Assembly (NCBI GenBank): GCA_000750105.3
Contig: JPHH03000014.1
Location: 310,001-374,000 of the forward strand
Origin: Tolypocladium sp. Sup5 PDA-1
Taxonomy: Eukaryota; Ascomycota; Sordariomycetes; Hypocreales; Ophiocordycipitaceae
Reading direction: 5' to 3'
Length of the DNA: 64,000 nt
The position numbers and the translations under genes were made by a program. This document shows positions 33,517-44,634 of the stretch, in pieces. Numbering within the stretch: position 1 is the first letter of the stretch; each line of letters starts with the position of its first letter. The notes under the pieces are model-generated. The model worked only from the letters and a program-made list of their open reading frames with translations, ran no database searches and had not been told where the DNA came from.

Positions 33517-35637
33517 CTAATTGCCAATTTCTAGGGGCCCCTCATTCACCTCCTCTGCAATCGTGAGAGGAAACAATGGCTGGATTCTGGCAGCAAAGAC
33601 GGTGGTTGCCTTCTGTACCAGAGGTTGAAGGTATTGCGACTCGCGGCCCCGGAAGCCAGATAGGAACACCATGAAGCTGTGCAGCAGATCGGGCACGCAA
33701 AAGAAGCCGGTGTCGTTCAGATCGCTGACTCCCAAGCCGGTTATAAAATCACAAAGACAGTTTGCGGCGTCTGAGATCTTCTGTTCCTGATCGTCGGTAG
33801 GGTTAGCATCAGACCCATCTTGGCAGCGAACCACTCTACACCCGGTCCGGGCACATCAGCTCACCATTCCAATTCCATGTGCCTCTAACGAGAGTTGATT
33901 GGCCTTGGAAATGATCCGCAACAACGTCTTCGATATGTCGAGAACGTATTGCTCGTGGACCCTCCTGTTGTTGTACTGGCTCCCGGCGGAATCGATGGCA
34001 TCGACACCGACAGTGTGAGGGGGGAACCGCCGAACATGCATTTGACACACGAGCACGCGCAGCCATTGCTGTGTTACCAGGACATCCAACCTCTGCGTTT
34101 CGTCTATTTCGGAGAGGGACAGCGACCCGGTAACGTCCTCTTGGCTCAGGAGCTTCGTCATCGACTCGCACGGGTCCCCAGAAATGCAAGCGTCGCTAGC
34201 CGGAGGGGGTCGTCTCCATGCCGAGACGAACTCATTGTCAATCGTTTTGAAAATCTTTGTCAGGGTGACGAATCCGTAAATCAGCTTCGGGTCCTGCGAT
34301 TCAAACACTTTGGGGAGCTCCATGGACGGGCGCAACATGACCTGTCGGCGGTGTTGCAATGCGTAGGCTCTGGTGAAGAATCCGTCAGCGCTGCTCTAAA
34401 ACTCGGTCCAGTCTTTCCAGTGGCAAAGACCGTGGAGGCCGCCAGACCTTTCTGTTATAAAGAGCAACCAAAACAGCCGGCATCGACGCTGCTGTGTCTC
34501 CGCATCCAGACCGGCATACGAGCCCGCCTCATCGACCCCGAGGGACTGAGCAAAGCTGATTGCCTCGCGCAGATAGTACCACGCGGATCGGCTTTGGTCC
34601 AAGTTTCCGTAGTATGCGAAAAGGAAGAAAGACGTCAGGACGGTCCATTCATCCGCGTCCTCTATGAACGCATACTGTTGTCGAGCTTGCAGGCACTGGG
34701 AAACAAAGAACTGGGCCGAGAATGGAGGCTGACCGGGACCTGGGCTAGATCCTGTCGTAGAATCGTCGAACCCTCCAGCCGCCATTTGGGGATCCCCAAT
34801 GTTCAGCTGCACGACTACTGCCGCTGAGAGAGCGGCCAGGAGGGCATATGCACCCCCCGGCATTGGCCGCGCCAGCGACTCCTCCGCGTCCAACAAGGCC
34901 ATGAGGCATTGGCGATCGAGAACCGGGAAGATGGGATACATGCGGGCGAAAAAGAGCCGCACGTATGGCTCGAAAAAGGCCTGAGGGAGCTGAAATGTCT
35001 CATTCTCATCGCAGGGCCAGGGCGAGTTATTCAAGCACGAGGAGTCGACGCCGTTTGACTGCGCGGGCAAGTCGTCGAAGCAAGTCCCAGAACCGGTATG
35101 CCGGGCCTCGACACAAAGGCCGACACCATGCTCTGATGAGTTTGCCGCGTCGTTGCAGGTTTGAGATTCGCTGCAGCCGCGTAGCCATTCGGAGGCCGCC
35201 GCCGGAGTCAAGGGCAAAGCGTTTCTGGAGATGTCCTCATCGGGCAGTGCAAACGACATGGAGGCTCCTACAAAGGCACCCTGATGGGCCTCTGTGAACT
35301 GGACCGGGGCATCCGGACGCTCATCCTCGCACTCCGCATCGTTGATGTCGTCTTGGGAGGGGAACTGGATTCGACTCACCGAGTCCAGGTCCGAGTCCGG
35401 GGCATCGGAGATGGCCCGCTTCGTTGCATGTCGGTCGACCTTTGTGCGCCGGCGAGGTCCTCTGCGCTTTGGAGCCGCCGAATACGTGCACACGGAGTTT
35501 GCCTTGTTGCAGTTTCCACAGGTCCGCCGATGCCTGTCGCATCGACTTTTGCGTCTTCGACACTGGTCACACGCCTGTCCCGGGGCTTCTGTTAACGGGG
35601 CGCCAGGCCTTGTTTGATACACGTTGAAGGAGAGCAT
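33517..35637 (-). CDS. Zn2Cys6 transcription factor with fungal-specific middle homology region
   Basis: Exons 35637-34448, 34369-33865 and 33786-33517 (both introns 78 nt) give 654 aa. The zinc cluster is near the N-terminus: CDQCRRRKSRC followed by CGNC and C six residues further, so all six cysteines are present. A basic linker (PKRRGPRRRTKVDRHATKR) follows, then an acidic low-complexity stretch and the fungal-specific transcription factor domain starting at about residue 220 (LPQAFFEPYVRLFFARMYPIFPVLD; SAWYYLREAISFAQSLGV; CRLFWLLFITER). It is divergent from a maltose-type sugar transporter 740 bp away, the arrangement of MAL activator/permease pairs, so I infer it regulates that transporter or sugar use. 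That is inference only. Confidence 0.9.
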
Positions 35638-36377
35638 GGCGGAGGGTCCAGGCCAAGGCCAAGGACAGCGCTTGCGTCGTACTCGCTGCTCGCTGATAAA
35701 GGCAATTTGCCGTCGTTTCTCTTGTTAGTCTGTGTTTGTACGAGGAAAGAATGCGATGGCTGTAACCTCGTGGTCGGACATGTCAGCGTCGAGTGTCCGA
35801 GGGCGTCCCTTGACGCCTTGTCCAAATCAAGTAAATGGCCGGAACCCCAGATGGTGGCGTCCAATGGTCCAGCTACAAGCGGCGTGAGCCTGCCATGTCT
35901 ACCAAGTGCGTCTGCATACGGTCCTCGACTCCTGCGCTCCACCCCGTTCAATCCACATGCAGTAATTGTCCGAAGCAATACACCAACGGCGGGGGACGAT
36001 TGAGACAACCAACGACATGGATTGGAGGCGCCTGGACTCATGGAGACTTCCCCGGATCCTCAGAGTTGAGCCGCTGGCACCTCCACTTGCCAGGATTGCC
36101 AGTGTCTGCGCTCACATCTTGCCCACGGGGAAGTAAAGTCTGGGGACTTTGGGGAGTAGCCCGATTTGGCCGAGGGCATGAAGATGCGTCTGATAGACGA
36201 CTTGTTCTGCCCGCCGCATACAGCGGAGTCTGTCCTTAAATACAGCCATGAACCCCCTGATCTGATGACTTATTCCTCAGACATCTCCCCTGGCCACTAC
36301 TACGCACAACTTGTCCCGCATAAACGACAAGTCGCAACTCGCAGCTCGCAAGCCCGCATCGGACTAAGACGCCCACC
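35638..36377. promoter_or_regulatory. Shared divergent promoter of the Zn2Cys6 regulator and the sugar transporter
   Basis: This 740-bp region separates two divergently transcribed genes and holds no ORF with protein character. Several CGG/CCG triplets are present, as expected near Zn2Cys6 targets, but I could not define a convincing repeated operator. Confidence 0.45.
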
Positions 36378-38039
36378 ATGGTCTCTTTACCAAAAGACGA
36401 CGACGAAACCAAAACCGCCGCCGACGTTGTCAACGTGGAGTCGGCAACTCTGGACCACACTGCAACCAGCAAACTCGACTTTGCCACAACCATCCACGAT
36501 GCTCAGCTTGCAACAGCCAAGGAACACTCCATGTCCCTCTGGCAGGGCCTGAAGCTCTACCCGAGAGCAATCGGATGGTCGGTCCTCTTGTCGACGGCCA
36601 TCGTCATGGAGGGCTACGACGTGGTCCTGATGGGCTCGTTCTATGCCTTTCCCGAGTTCTGTAAAAAGTACGGCACCCTGCAGCCGGACGGGACATACGG
36701 GTTGAGCGCCCCTTGGCAGGCCGGCCTTTCCAATGCCATGAGCGTCGGTCAGATCTTTGGGCTCTTTGTCACCGGCATTATGTCGGAGCGCCTCGGGTAT
36801 CGCAAAACAATGTTGGGGTCGCTCGGCCTGGTCATCGCATTTATCTTTGTGCTCTTCTTCGCTCCCAACCTCGCAACTCTCCTCGCGGGCGAGCTCCTGC
36901 TAGGCATCCCGCTTGGTGTCTTCCAGACCTTGACCGTCACGTACGCGTCAGAGGTCTGTCCCGTGGTGCTGCGATGCTACCTGACGACATACGTCAACCT
37001 TTGCTGGGTCATGGGCCAGCTCCTGGCGTCGGGAGTGCTACGCGGTTTCGTGACGAGGTCCGATCAGTGGGCGTACCGCATCCCTTTCGCCATTCAATGG
37101 GTCTGGCCGCTCCCCATCATCATCGGGGTCGTTTTGGCCCCGGAGAGTCCGTGGTGGCTCGTCCGCCAGGGCCGGAAAGCCGACGCAGTGGCCTCCCTCA
37201 AGCGTCTAACTGGTGACGTTTGCGAGGGCAGCTTTAGTGCCGAGGAAACCGTCGCCATGATGATCCACACCAACGAGTTGGAGAAGGAGATTGAGTCGGG
37301 GACCACGTACTCCGACTGCTTCAAGGGGGTCAACCTGCGCCGCACCGAAATCGTCTGTCTCACATGGGCCGCGCAGAATCTGTGCGGAGCTGGCTTGATG
37401 GCGTACTCGACGTACTTTTATACACAAGCAGGCTTGCCAGGGACAAACTCATTCAACATGTCCCTTGGGCAGTATGCACTTGGGTTCGTCGGTACGCTAT
37501 TCTCGTGGGTCCTCATGACCCATTTTGGGAGGAGAACGTTGTATGTCGGCGGCCTGATGTCACTCACTATCATTCTCCTGGTGGTTGGCTTCACCTCTCT
37601 CGCCGGAGAACATAACAAAGCGGCTTCGTGGGCCACGGGATCTATGCTGCTCGTGTACACCTTCGTATACGACTCGACTGTCGGACCAGTGTGCTATTCA
37701 CTAGTTTCAGAGCTATCTTCCACCCGCCTCCGAGCCAAGACGATTGTCCTGTCCCGAAACCTCTACAACATCTTCAGCATCATCAACGGCATTATCTTTC
37801 CATACATGCTTAACCCTACCGCATGGAACTGGCGAGGCAAGGCCGGCTTCTTTTGGGCTGGGCTATGTTTCTTGTGTGTCTCATGGTCATTTTTTCGTCT
37901 TCCAGAACCGAAGGGCCGAACGTACGGCGAGCTTGACGTACTCTTTGAGCAGCGTGTTCCTGCCCGAGAGTTTAAAACCACGGTGGTTGACCCCTTTCAG
38001 AATCGCGAGAAGGACGATACAAAGAGCCTCCAAGGCTAG
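36378..38039 (+). CDS. MFS sugar transporter, maltose/alpha-glucoside permease type
   Basis: Single exon, 553 aa, twelve hydrophobic segments expected. Sugar-porter signatures are visible: MEGYDVVLMGSFYAFPEF in TM1, MSERLGYRKTM as the loop 2-3 motif, VCPVVLRCYLTTYVNLCW in place of the usual PESPR-like TM5 region, and PESPWWLVRQGRKADA after TM6, typical of the sugar transporter family. The C-terminal SRNLYNIFSIINGIIFPYMLNPTAWNWRGKAGFFWAG region is like fungal MAL-type alpha-glucoside:proton symporters. The second loop motif is LPEPKGRTYGELD. It shares a promoter region with a Zn2Cys6 regulator. The substrate is probably maltose or a related oligosaccharide, by similarity only. Confidence 0.92.
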   Translation: MVSLPKDDDETKTAADVVNVESATLDHTATSKLDFATTIHDAQLATAKEHSMSLWQGLKLYPRAIGWSVLLSTAIVMEGYDVVLMGSFYAFPEFCKKYGTLQPDGTYGLSAPWQAGLSNAMSVGQIFGLFVTGIMSERLGYRKTMLGSLGLVIAFIFVLFFAPNLATLLAGELLLGIPLGVFQTLTVTYASEVCPVVLRCYLTTYVNLCWVMGQLLASGVLRGFVTRSDQWAYRIPFAIQWVWPLPIIIGVVLAPESPWWLVRQGRKADAVASLKRLTGDVCEGSFSAEETVAMMIHTNELEKEIESGTTYSDCFKGVNLRRTEIVCLTWAAQNLCGAGLMAYSTYFYTQAGLPGTNSFNMSLGQYALGFVGTLFSWVLMTHFGRRTLYVGGLMSLTIILLVVGFTSLAGEHNKAASWATGSMLLVYTFVYDSTVGPVCYSLVSELSSTRLRAKTIVLSRNLYNIFSIINGIIFPYMLNPTAWNWRGKAGFFWAGLCFLCVSWSFFRLPEPKGRTYGELDVLFEQRVPAREFKTTVVDPFQNREKDDTKSLQG

Positions 38040-38368
38040 AAGCTCTGCACACAACATCATGCGACACTCGCCCGGCTTTCGTGTACTATAGGCTTAGTAG
38101 TGCGTATTCATGTGTTCCTATTGAGCCGTTGGTTTGCAGCTTGAGTTCCATGTTTCACCGTGCCACTGAGTTTCATCCTTGTATATTCGCCTACCTGTGC
38201 TAGCTATCAATGTAGAGCACCACCGTTTTATTCCAGGTTCTTGGGCCCCGGCCAGCAAAGCAAAGAGCATCTCCGAAAGCTCCGATGTCCCATTGTTTCC
38301 CAAATCCACCAATGCCCCCTTTCAGTATCCACCCTCGAATCAAATGCTACCGCATCCTCCTTCCCAGT
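38040..38368. other. Convergent spacer
   Basis: No gene is visible between the sugar transporter and the GTPase locus. It probably holds both 3'UTRs. Confidence 0.4.
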
Positions 38369-41300
38369 CTACCGGGGCGGTTGGTGAAGGGGAGGAGGAG
38401 GTCCCATCACAACTGCCGTCGACCAGGCGTCCGCGCCCCCAACGCTCGGTGATGTCGTCTCTGGATATGTTCTCTCCGATTGCTGTGCAGCTTCCAAGGG
38501 CTGATTAGGCGCTCCCTCTCCCGCCACTGTTGGCTGCATCTCCTTGGTTCTCTCCCCCCCGGCCCCTTTCGCGCCATTGTTAGTCGCCTTTTTGGGTGTC
38601 TTTCTTGGCATGTCCCCAGCGGCTTTTGCCTTTCGCTTCCGTGGTGCGCTTTTCTTCGCCGGAATAGCGCTCAAGGACAACCCAAAGCCATTATCGCTAC
38701 TCTCCGCCTTTACTTTGGTGGCGTTGTCGCCCTCGTCGTCGAGGTCAGCAAGTAGCCAGCCTTCATCAAGCGAACCAACCATCTCAGGGGGCAGACGAGA
38801 CTTCAACGGAATCCAGTATTGTCGCCACCCTTGCACATCCGCAAAGATATTGTCTTTCAGAGCCTGTAGCTCAGAGCTAGAGGCAGTCTTCTTGGGCCGC
38901 TTCCCCAGAGAACAGACTTCTGCCGCCAGCCTAGACTCGATGGCTGTAAGTTGGTTCACGACTTTTTCGGCGAGTTTCTTCAGAGCCTTTTTCAGATCCG
39001 CCCTTGCCTTCTTGAGCTCGCCGTCAATTGTGGTACTGACGTCGGCGAAGATCGTGTCTTTCAGCCTTTGGGCATGATCCTGCATTGTGGCGACTTGTCT
39101 GGCCTTCTTGCCCCTGCCTGATCACGTATGTTAGCGCCATGAGCAACATCTTGCTAGTGATTGTAGACTTACCTGTGATAGCCTGAGCAGTTAGGTATGC
39201 ATTACTCAAGTGCTCAGCAATCTGTTCTCTTGAACGAAGTCTGATCGCCTTTGTGGTCATCTTGAATTCCGATATCGCGAACTTGGCAGAGGCTCTGTAC
39301 TCCCCAAACAGGTTCTCAACCTTATAGGCACGGTTTCGAAAGGAAGATTTGAACTCTTCAGGCAAGAACGTCGAGCCAGAAACTTGCCTAATGTGGTTGT
39401 CAATCCTCCTCTGGAGGATGATGTCAAAACATCTAGCCTTGTCCAACAGCTTCTGGCCAAACGAAAGGCCCCAGGCAAGAGTGTGCGGCCCCCAGAATAG
39501 ACCATACCTAGATAATATTAGCTTATATTTACCGTTGACTTTACACGGACCTCTGTAAGGCATGATGGGGAAAGATCATACGTTCTTGCTTGCCAGCAGT
39601 GCATTCTCCTGGGCTTGGCGTGTGTTCGAAAAGCTCCGCCGCGCCGCCTGATGCACGCAGCGTATGTTGACCAGTGTAACTTGTCTCCGTAGTTGCTCTT
39701 CTGGAAGTTGTTAACATGATCGACGAACCGGCTGACTGAGCTGCTGTTTTTGTCATCGCAATTCAATGGTTTGCTTGATGGCAGCCGGTCCACGCGACAA
39801 CCCATGTTCTTTGTCAATCTCCTGAGGTCCTGTCCAACAAGTTAGTAAATTTCTCCGAGGAACATCGCGAAATTGAAACGTGCCTCTTTTAGACATGACC
39901 GAAACCCTTCCAAAACCTCAGCGATGTTAGGATGCTCGGCTTCAGCCAACTTTGGAGCCACACGCCCCTCATCCGTGGCCCACCCATCTATAGCGTCGAA
40001 TAGCACCTGGCAGCGATGTATAATGTTGTCGGCGTGCTCTTCTCGCTTTGGTAGCGAACCCTTGATAATCCATTCCTTGAGATCGTCAATTCCTGTGGAC
40101 CTTTTATCGTGAAAGGCAGCTTCAGGCTGACCCTTAGCAAGACTGCGATGAGCCTTGCTGCTGACGGGAAAGACCTCCAAGGCCGTCGAGACTTTTGCTG
40201 CAGATTTGACTCGTATAGAATTCCTGATGCAATCAAAATGCTTCTGGAACGCTTGTTTCGTGTCCTGGCTTCGAGCTTCGATGCATTTGCGGAGGCAAAG
40301 GGAGTCGAGGCTTCGCACACTTTCTGCAATACCGTTCTGGACACTGGCCAAGCGGTTGAGCTCAGAAGCTAGCTCGGCATGCCGCTCGCCCTCGAGGCCT
40401 TGGACTTGATCTTCGAGTGCTTCAATGTCCTGTTCGACACCTGTTGCCTCATTTCTCTTCGTTTCCAAAGACTCCATCAATTGCAGAAAATCATCAGAAA
40501 TGTCTTGTGCAGGCCACTCGGTCTCGACGAAGTTCTCCCAATCCATTTGGTCAACCTTGGTGACAACCACACACAGACTGCTATCGTGGATTTTACCGTC
40601 AGCTTCCATATCCATAACTTGATCGTCGCGGATGAGTTCCATTGCCGTTCTGTTGTCAACAGCACGGTCACCTGGCGCCACGACCATTAGTCTGTCCAGC
40701 TTGTTGTAGTACTTCCTGGCGACTTGGGATCGAGCCTCAAGTGCATCCATCTCTCCTGGAAGATCAACCAGGACAATTCCACTGCGCAGAATGTCTGCTT
40801 TGACATAAATCTCGACCCTCTCAACCAAAGGCCAACGCAGGCGTCTCGTGGTTTTTGTATTGCCAGCGCTGCCAACGTATGGCTTGATAGCGAGAAGGAA
40901 TTCACGCGCGTTACCCCCAGAAAGTGGAATAGTTACGCCTTCGTGCGGCTGCTCAAAGTTGAACAGCTTTTCTTTGCTGCCGCAGTGGAGGGTGATGTCG
41001 GACGCCAGATTATTCCTACCAAGGTCGCGAAGCTGCTCTTCCTCCAAGCCGCTCCAACCACGTACGACGTGGAGTTGTTCGCGAAACTTTTCGCGCTCTC
41101 CATGGGCGACAGCGTCATAGACGCCGTCAAGCTCGACCCTTTCCTCGAACTCGCTGAACTCTTGGAATAAGGCGGCAAGTTCCTGGTCGACGGTCTCTTT
41201 GGACTTTAAGTAAACCTCTGCTGCAAACGGCTCGTCCTGGGCCGCTTTGGGGTAGGAAAAGCAGCATACTGCCGCGGTGCAAGCTCCATTTTGGCTTGAT

Positions 41301-41751
41301 GGGGCTATATCCGCCTTTTCACTGACGAGGATATTCAGCAGAGAGCTTTTGCCAATTCCAGTATCGCCAGCAACCCCGACGTGGAATTGGAATGCATTGC
41401 TGTCCTCTGCGACGGAATCTAACGCCAGTTATTTAATTGTCCATCAACTTGAAGAAGCGAAACTTGTTACGAACAGGCGAGGAGTTTCCACGTAGACAGA
41501 TCGAGCTCAGATGTACTATCGTGGGCGTCTCCGATCTTCTTCGCAATTCTCTTGAGTCCGAAGAGAGCTTGTTTGACGGCCGCTTCCTTGGCAGCAACCC
41601 TTTCAGCTTGATCGTGAAGGAGCTCTGGGTGCGAGGCTGGGTCACCTTGGCGTCCTTGGTCCATATCGGCTTCGTACAACAGCACGTTTAGCTTTGCCAA
41701 GGAATCAACGGCTGCCTCGGTGTCGGTCATTTCGCCTGCAGCCTGAGACAT
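38369..41751 (-). CDS. SLIP-GC-like nuclear GTPase (dynamin-type), reading frame apparently interrupted
   Basis: Likely exon 1 is 41751-41517, joined by a 98-nt intron to a long exon from 41418 down to about 39842. G1 is VGVAGDTGIGKSS, G3 is IVLVDLPGEMDA and G4 is CVVVTKVDQMD; a coiled coil follows (about 40480-40340). Beyond 39842 homology-like sequence continues (NYGDKLHWSTYAACIRRRGG near 39680; YGLFWGPHTLAWGLSFGQKL near 39510; then helical), but in changing frames. The last exons are about 39510-39173 and 39117-38369, joined by a 55-nt intron. The C-terminus is Lys/Arg-rich with a nuclear-localisation-like KKSAPRKRKAKA. Family members are large nuclear GTPases of unknown function in fungi. 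The frame shifts between 39880 and 39540 could be unseen introns, assembly errors or decay. Confidence 0.6.
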
Positions 41752-42757
41752 GACGAGCTTGCTATATGATCAGTACTCGGGCAACGTTATGGCGTAAGAG
41801 TTGGTGTGGAGGTGGCATGCAAGCACGATGCGTAAGTTGTGTTTGAAGTATTGGGGCGGCTCGGATGACGAGGACCCAAAAGGAAGTAGAAAGAATGTGA
41901 AGCAAGAAGCAGCCTTTGGTGCCATGTGAGGGATGGAAATAATCGGTTTGAAGGCAGATGTGACCACGGTGATGGAAGAGAAGGACGTGGGACAGCGATA
42001 GAGTAGATTCTGGGGTGCGCAAGGTGAAAAGAAGAGCCAAGTTGCTGTGGAGAAGGTGCAACAGGAAATTGGCAGTGGCTGAGTGGTTTGAGAGGGAACG
42101 CAGATTCGCAGAAGAAGCTCCTTACCAATAAATCGTCCTGCCGTCGCTGCAGAAGCCGTGCAAATGCGATTCGGCGTGTTGGGTCAGAGGATTGACGAAT
42201 GCCTAGAGTTAGATGAAGAGTTAGAATGCAAGTAATAAATCAAACGGAACAAGGCGGCGCCATGTTTTAAAGCCTGGCGGAACTGGGTGTTGGGAGCTTG
42301 AAGTGCGGGATCCAAGTGTAAGGCGGTGGTGTTGGTTGGAGTTTAGATATGAGCTGTGCGTTGGGAAGAGCAACAAAGAGGGCACTTACGTTTTGTCAAA
42401 AGCTTGGAATGGGAAGGTTGGGCAGCGCAGGCTGCCAACTGGAGCGCACGTCCTCAAGGTATGCAGATGCGATGTGAGGATGTTGAACCGTTGGTGGAGG
42501 TTTTGTGGGATAAAGAAATGCTAAAAGGTGAGACGTTGAAGAGGTGAGCGAAGAGAGTAAAGAGGGAGAGGTCGATGAGAGATGATGATAGGAAGAGTTG
42601 AGGAACTTAGGCGAGGTGGAGGTGAAGAGGTGAGGGTGAGGAGGCGTAGGTGAAGGAAGAAGTAAGGTAGGAAAAGAGGAACAGAAGAGGTTGGAGAGAG
42701 AAGAGTGGGAGAGAGAAGAGTGGGGGAGAGGAGAGGGAGAGAGAAGGATTGGAAAGG

Positions 42758-42802
42758 GAAGAGCTACACAGCGAAGAGCTACACAGCGAAGAGTTGCACG
42801 GT
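42758..42802. repeat. 15-bp tandem repeat GAAGAGCTACACAGC
   Basis: Three head-to-tail units; the first two are identical and the third has changes (TTGCAC). It lies inside the purine-rich tract. Confidence 0.85.
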
Positions 42803-43034
42803 GGCGGAGTTGCAGAGGAAAAGGGCCGCAGGGGACAGGAGTTGAAAAGAGGAAGGGAGGTAAAGGTAAAAGGCTGGAGCGAAATAGAATATAAGAAGGC
42901 GACGTGCTCACAAAGGTGGACGAAGAAAAGGTACGAAGCGAGGAGATTAGAACGAGGGTGCCTAGTGCGACACCAAAGAGTACCTGCTCACGGCAACGAG
43001 CATGTACCTACACGAGAGAGAGAGGCGAAAGAAA

Positions 43035-43062
43035 GGTCAAGAGTTCTAGGTCAAGAGTTCTG
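43035..43062. repeat. 14-bp direct repeat GGTCAAGAGTTCTA
   Basis: Two adjacent copies differing only in the last base. Confidence 0.8.
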
Positions 43063-43211
43063 GCGTTTGTCTTCCTGGCTTTATAGGTAGAGAGTAAGAA
43101 AGCAAGTCTAGGCCAAAAAGCACCCAAGCACTACCAAGCCTGCAGCCGGCCTAAGAAGTGCCAGTCTGAGAAACAATACGTGGAAAAGAAAAGGTAGGCC
43201 GCCAACAATCA

Positions 43212-44069
43212 TCATCTGTGTAGCAACTTTTTGAACCCTCCCCGGTACCCCTGCGGAAAGGCGGCCTCGTCTAGTTTATCCAACCCGTGCCGTATCACCA
43301 CCGTCGTGGCGTGGATTCTATCCTGCGCAAAGAGGTCAAAGTGGTGGCCCGCGACGTCGAGCACCGCCTCGAACATGGCCTCGTCGTGGTCCCCCCAGCC
43401 CAGCATGCCGTCGTCCCTGTTCACATCCAACGCGCTGATCCCGTAGCCCGCGGTGGGGATGTATCCCGTCGCGCGGAGGAGCACGGTCCTTGGCCGCTTG
43501 CCGGCTAATCGGCCGTCCCAGACGGGAACGTCCCACTCGCCCACCATGCGTCGGGCTTCGGCCATGCATCGCTGCGAGAGAAGCTGGTTCTTGGACTTAC
43601 CGTGCTCAGAGGCGTCCAAGGGTACGGTCACGCCGGCAAAGCTTCCGGGCCTGCGAGGGTAGACGCTGTCAACCATGAGGATGCCGACGACGCGGACCAG
43701 CCAGTCGTCGGCCAGCACCTTGGCGACTTCGAGGCTCAGCAGCCCGCCCAGGCTCCAGCCTCCGAGGAGGATGTCAATGCTGCCGTTGGAGTTCCTCTTG
43801 GCGGGGAAGTTGGCCTTCGAGACGGCGCTCTTGATCCACTTGGCATACAGGCGGCCCATCTCGGGCAGCCCGCCGGCGAAGCTGCTGCCGCAGAAGAAGT
43901 GAGGGTTGCAGATGCCGTAGACGAGGCGGTGCAGCGGGTCGAGGCAGTGGTAGGCAAAGGTCGTGCCGCCGCCGTCGTGGATGAGGAAGACGGGCGTCGA
44001 GGGGCCCGAGAAGGAGTCTGGGCGTGCCCAGTCCTCGGGCTGCACCATCCCGAGGTTCTCGTCGCGCAT
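43212..44069 (-). CDS. Stand-alone alpha/beta-hydrolase thioesterase (type II TE-like)
   Basis: Single exon, 285 aa. N-terminal VFLIHDGGGTTFAYHCLDPL carries the oxyanion/His-Asp-Gly-Gly region of the thioesterase domain found at the end of NRPS/PKS enzymes. The nucleophile motif is GGWSLGGLLSLEVAK, and the catalytic His is in AGHHFDLFA near the C-terminus. It contains no carrier or synthase domain, so it would act in trans, either editing mis-primed carrier proteins or releasing a product. No PKS or NRPS gene lies within this window. The ATG at 44069 follows a GTC-repeat-rich leader (about 44160-44215). Confidence 0.85.
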   Translation of the reverse strand: MRDENLGMVQPEDWARPDSFSGPSTPVFLIHDGGGTTFAYHCLDPLHRLVYGICNPHFFCGSSFAGGLPEMGRLYAKWIKSAVSKANFPAKRNSNGSIDILLGGWSLGGLLSLEVAKVLADDWLVRVVGILMVDSVYPRRPGSFAGVTVPLDASEHGKSKNQLLSQRCMAEARRMVGEWDVPVWDGRLAGKRPRTVLLRATGYIPTAGYGISALDVNRDDGMLGWGDHDEAMFEAVLDVAGHHFDLFAQDRIHATTVVIRHGLDKLDEAAFPQGYRGGFKKLLHR

Positions 44070-44164
44070 GGCTGCTGGCGCGGGTCTGGACTCTGGAGTC
44101 GATGGCGGAGGGTGCGGCTACGTTGGTTCTGATGCTGCGCCACGGGTTGGCTCGCTCGCTCGTC

Positions 44165-44195
<31 letters not shown>

Positions 44196-44634
44196 TCGTC
44201 GTCGTTGTCGCTGCGACCCGCAGGGAACAAGTCATTGGCAGGCGTCGACAAGGCGCGGTGTTTGACTCGCTCTCCTCGGCCGGTCCAGCATCACAGGGCG
44301 CAATGGGCCAGGAGCGCGAAGACGAAGGAGAGGGAGACGGGTAAGGGGGAAAAAAGGCCGCAGTCCCGGCTCCCTCTTATCAGCCCTACCTCCGTGCTTA
44401 TGCTTAGCCCAACGTAAGCGGTCCAGTGAGTTTGAGAGGCGGCGCTGGCTCGCGCTCAAGTCGGCACTGGGAGCATTCGCTGACGCACGGCGACAACGAC
44501 TGCCAATTGGAGCCTGAAAGAACAGCCCAGAACAATGAGGTGGCCGTTTGCCCCCCGACAACTGCAGACATCGCCAACGGCCTTGATTAGGGCTGTGTCC
44601 AGCGGCGCAATGGAGCCGATTGGCGGCCATGGGT
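44070..44634. other. Spacer with GTC trinucleotide repeats
   Basis: No gene is visible. Bases 44156-44215 are an imperfect (GTC)n run just upstream of the thioesterase start. The remainder is the 3' side of the next minus-strand gene. Confidence 0.45.

Larger units (their letters stand above)
41752..43211. other. Gene-free spacer with long purine-rich tract
   Basis: No gene is supported. About 42540-42870 is almost all purines on the + strand (pyrimidines on the GTPase coding strand). Open frames in it encode only low-complexity Ser/Pro or Arg/Glu sequence. This could be part of the GTPase gene's upstream region. Confidence 0.5.

Noticed and set aside
42396..42911. 171-codon Ser/Leu/Pro-rich minus-strand frame
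   Set aside because: It lies in the purine-rich tract; the composition is simply the translation of CT repeats.
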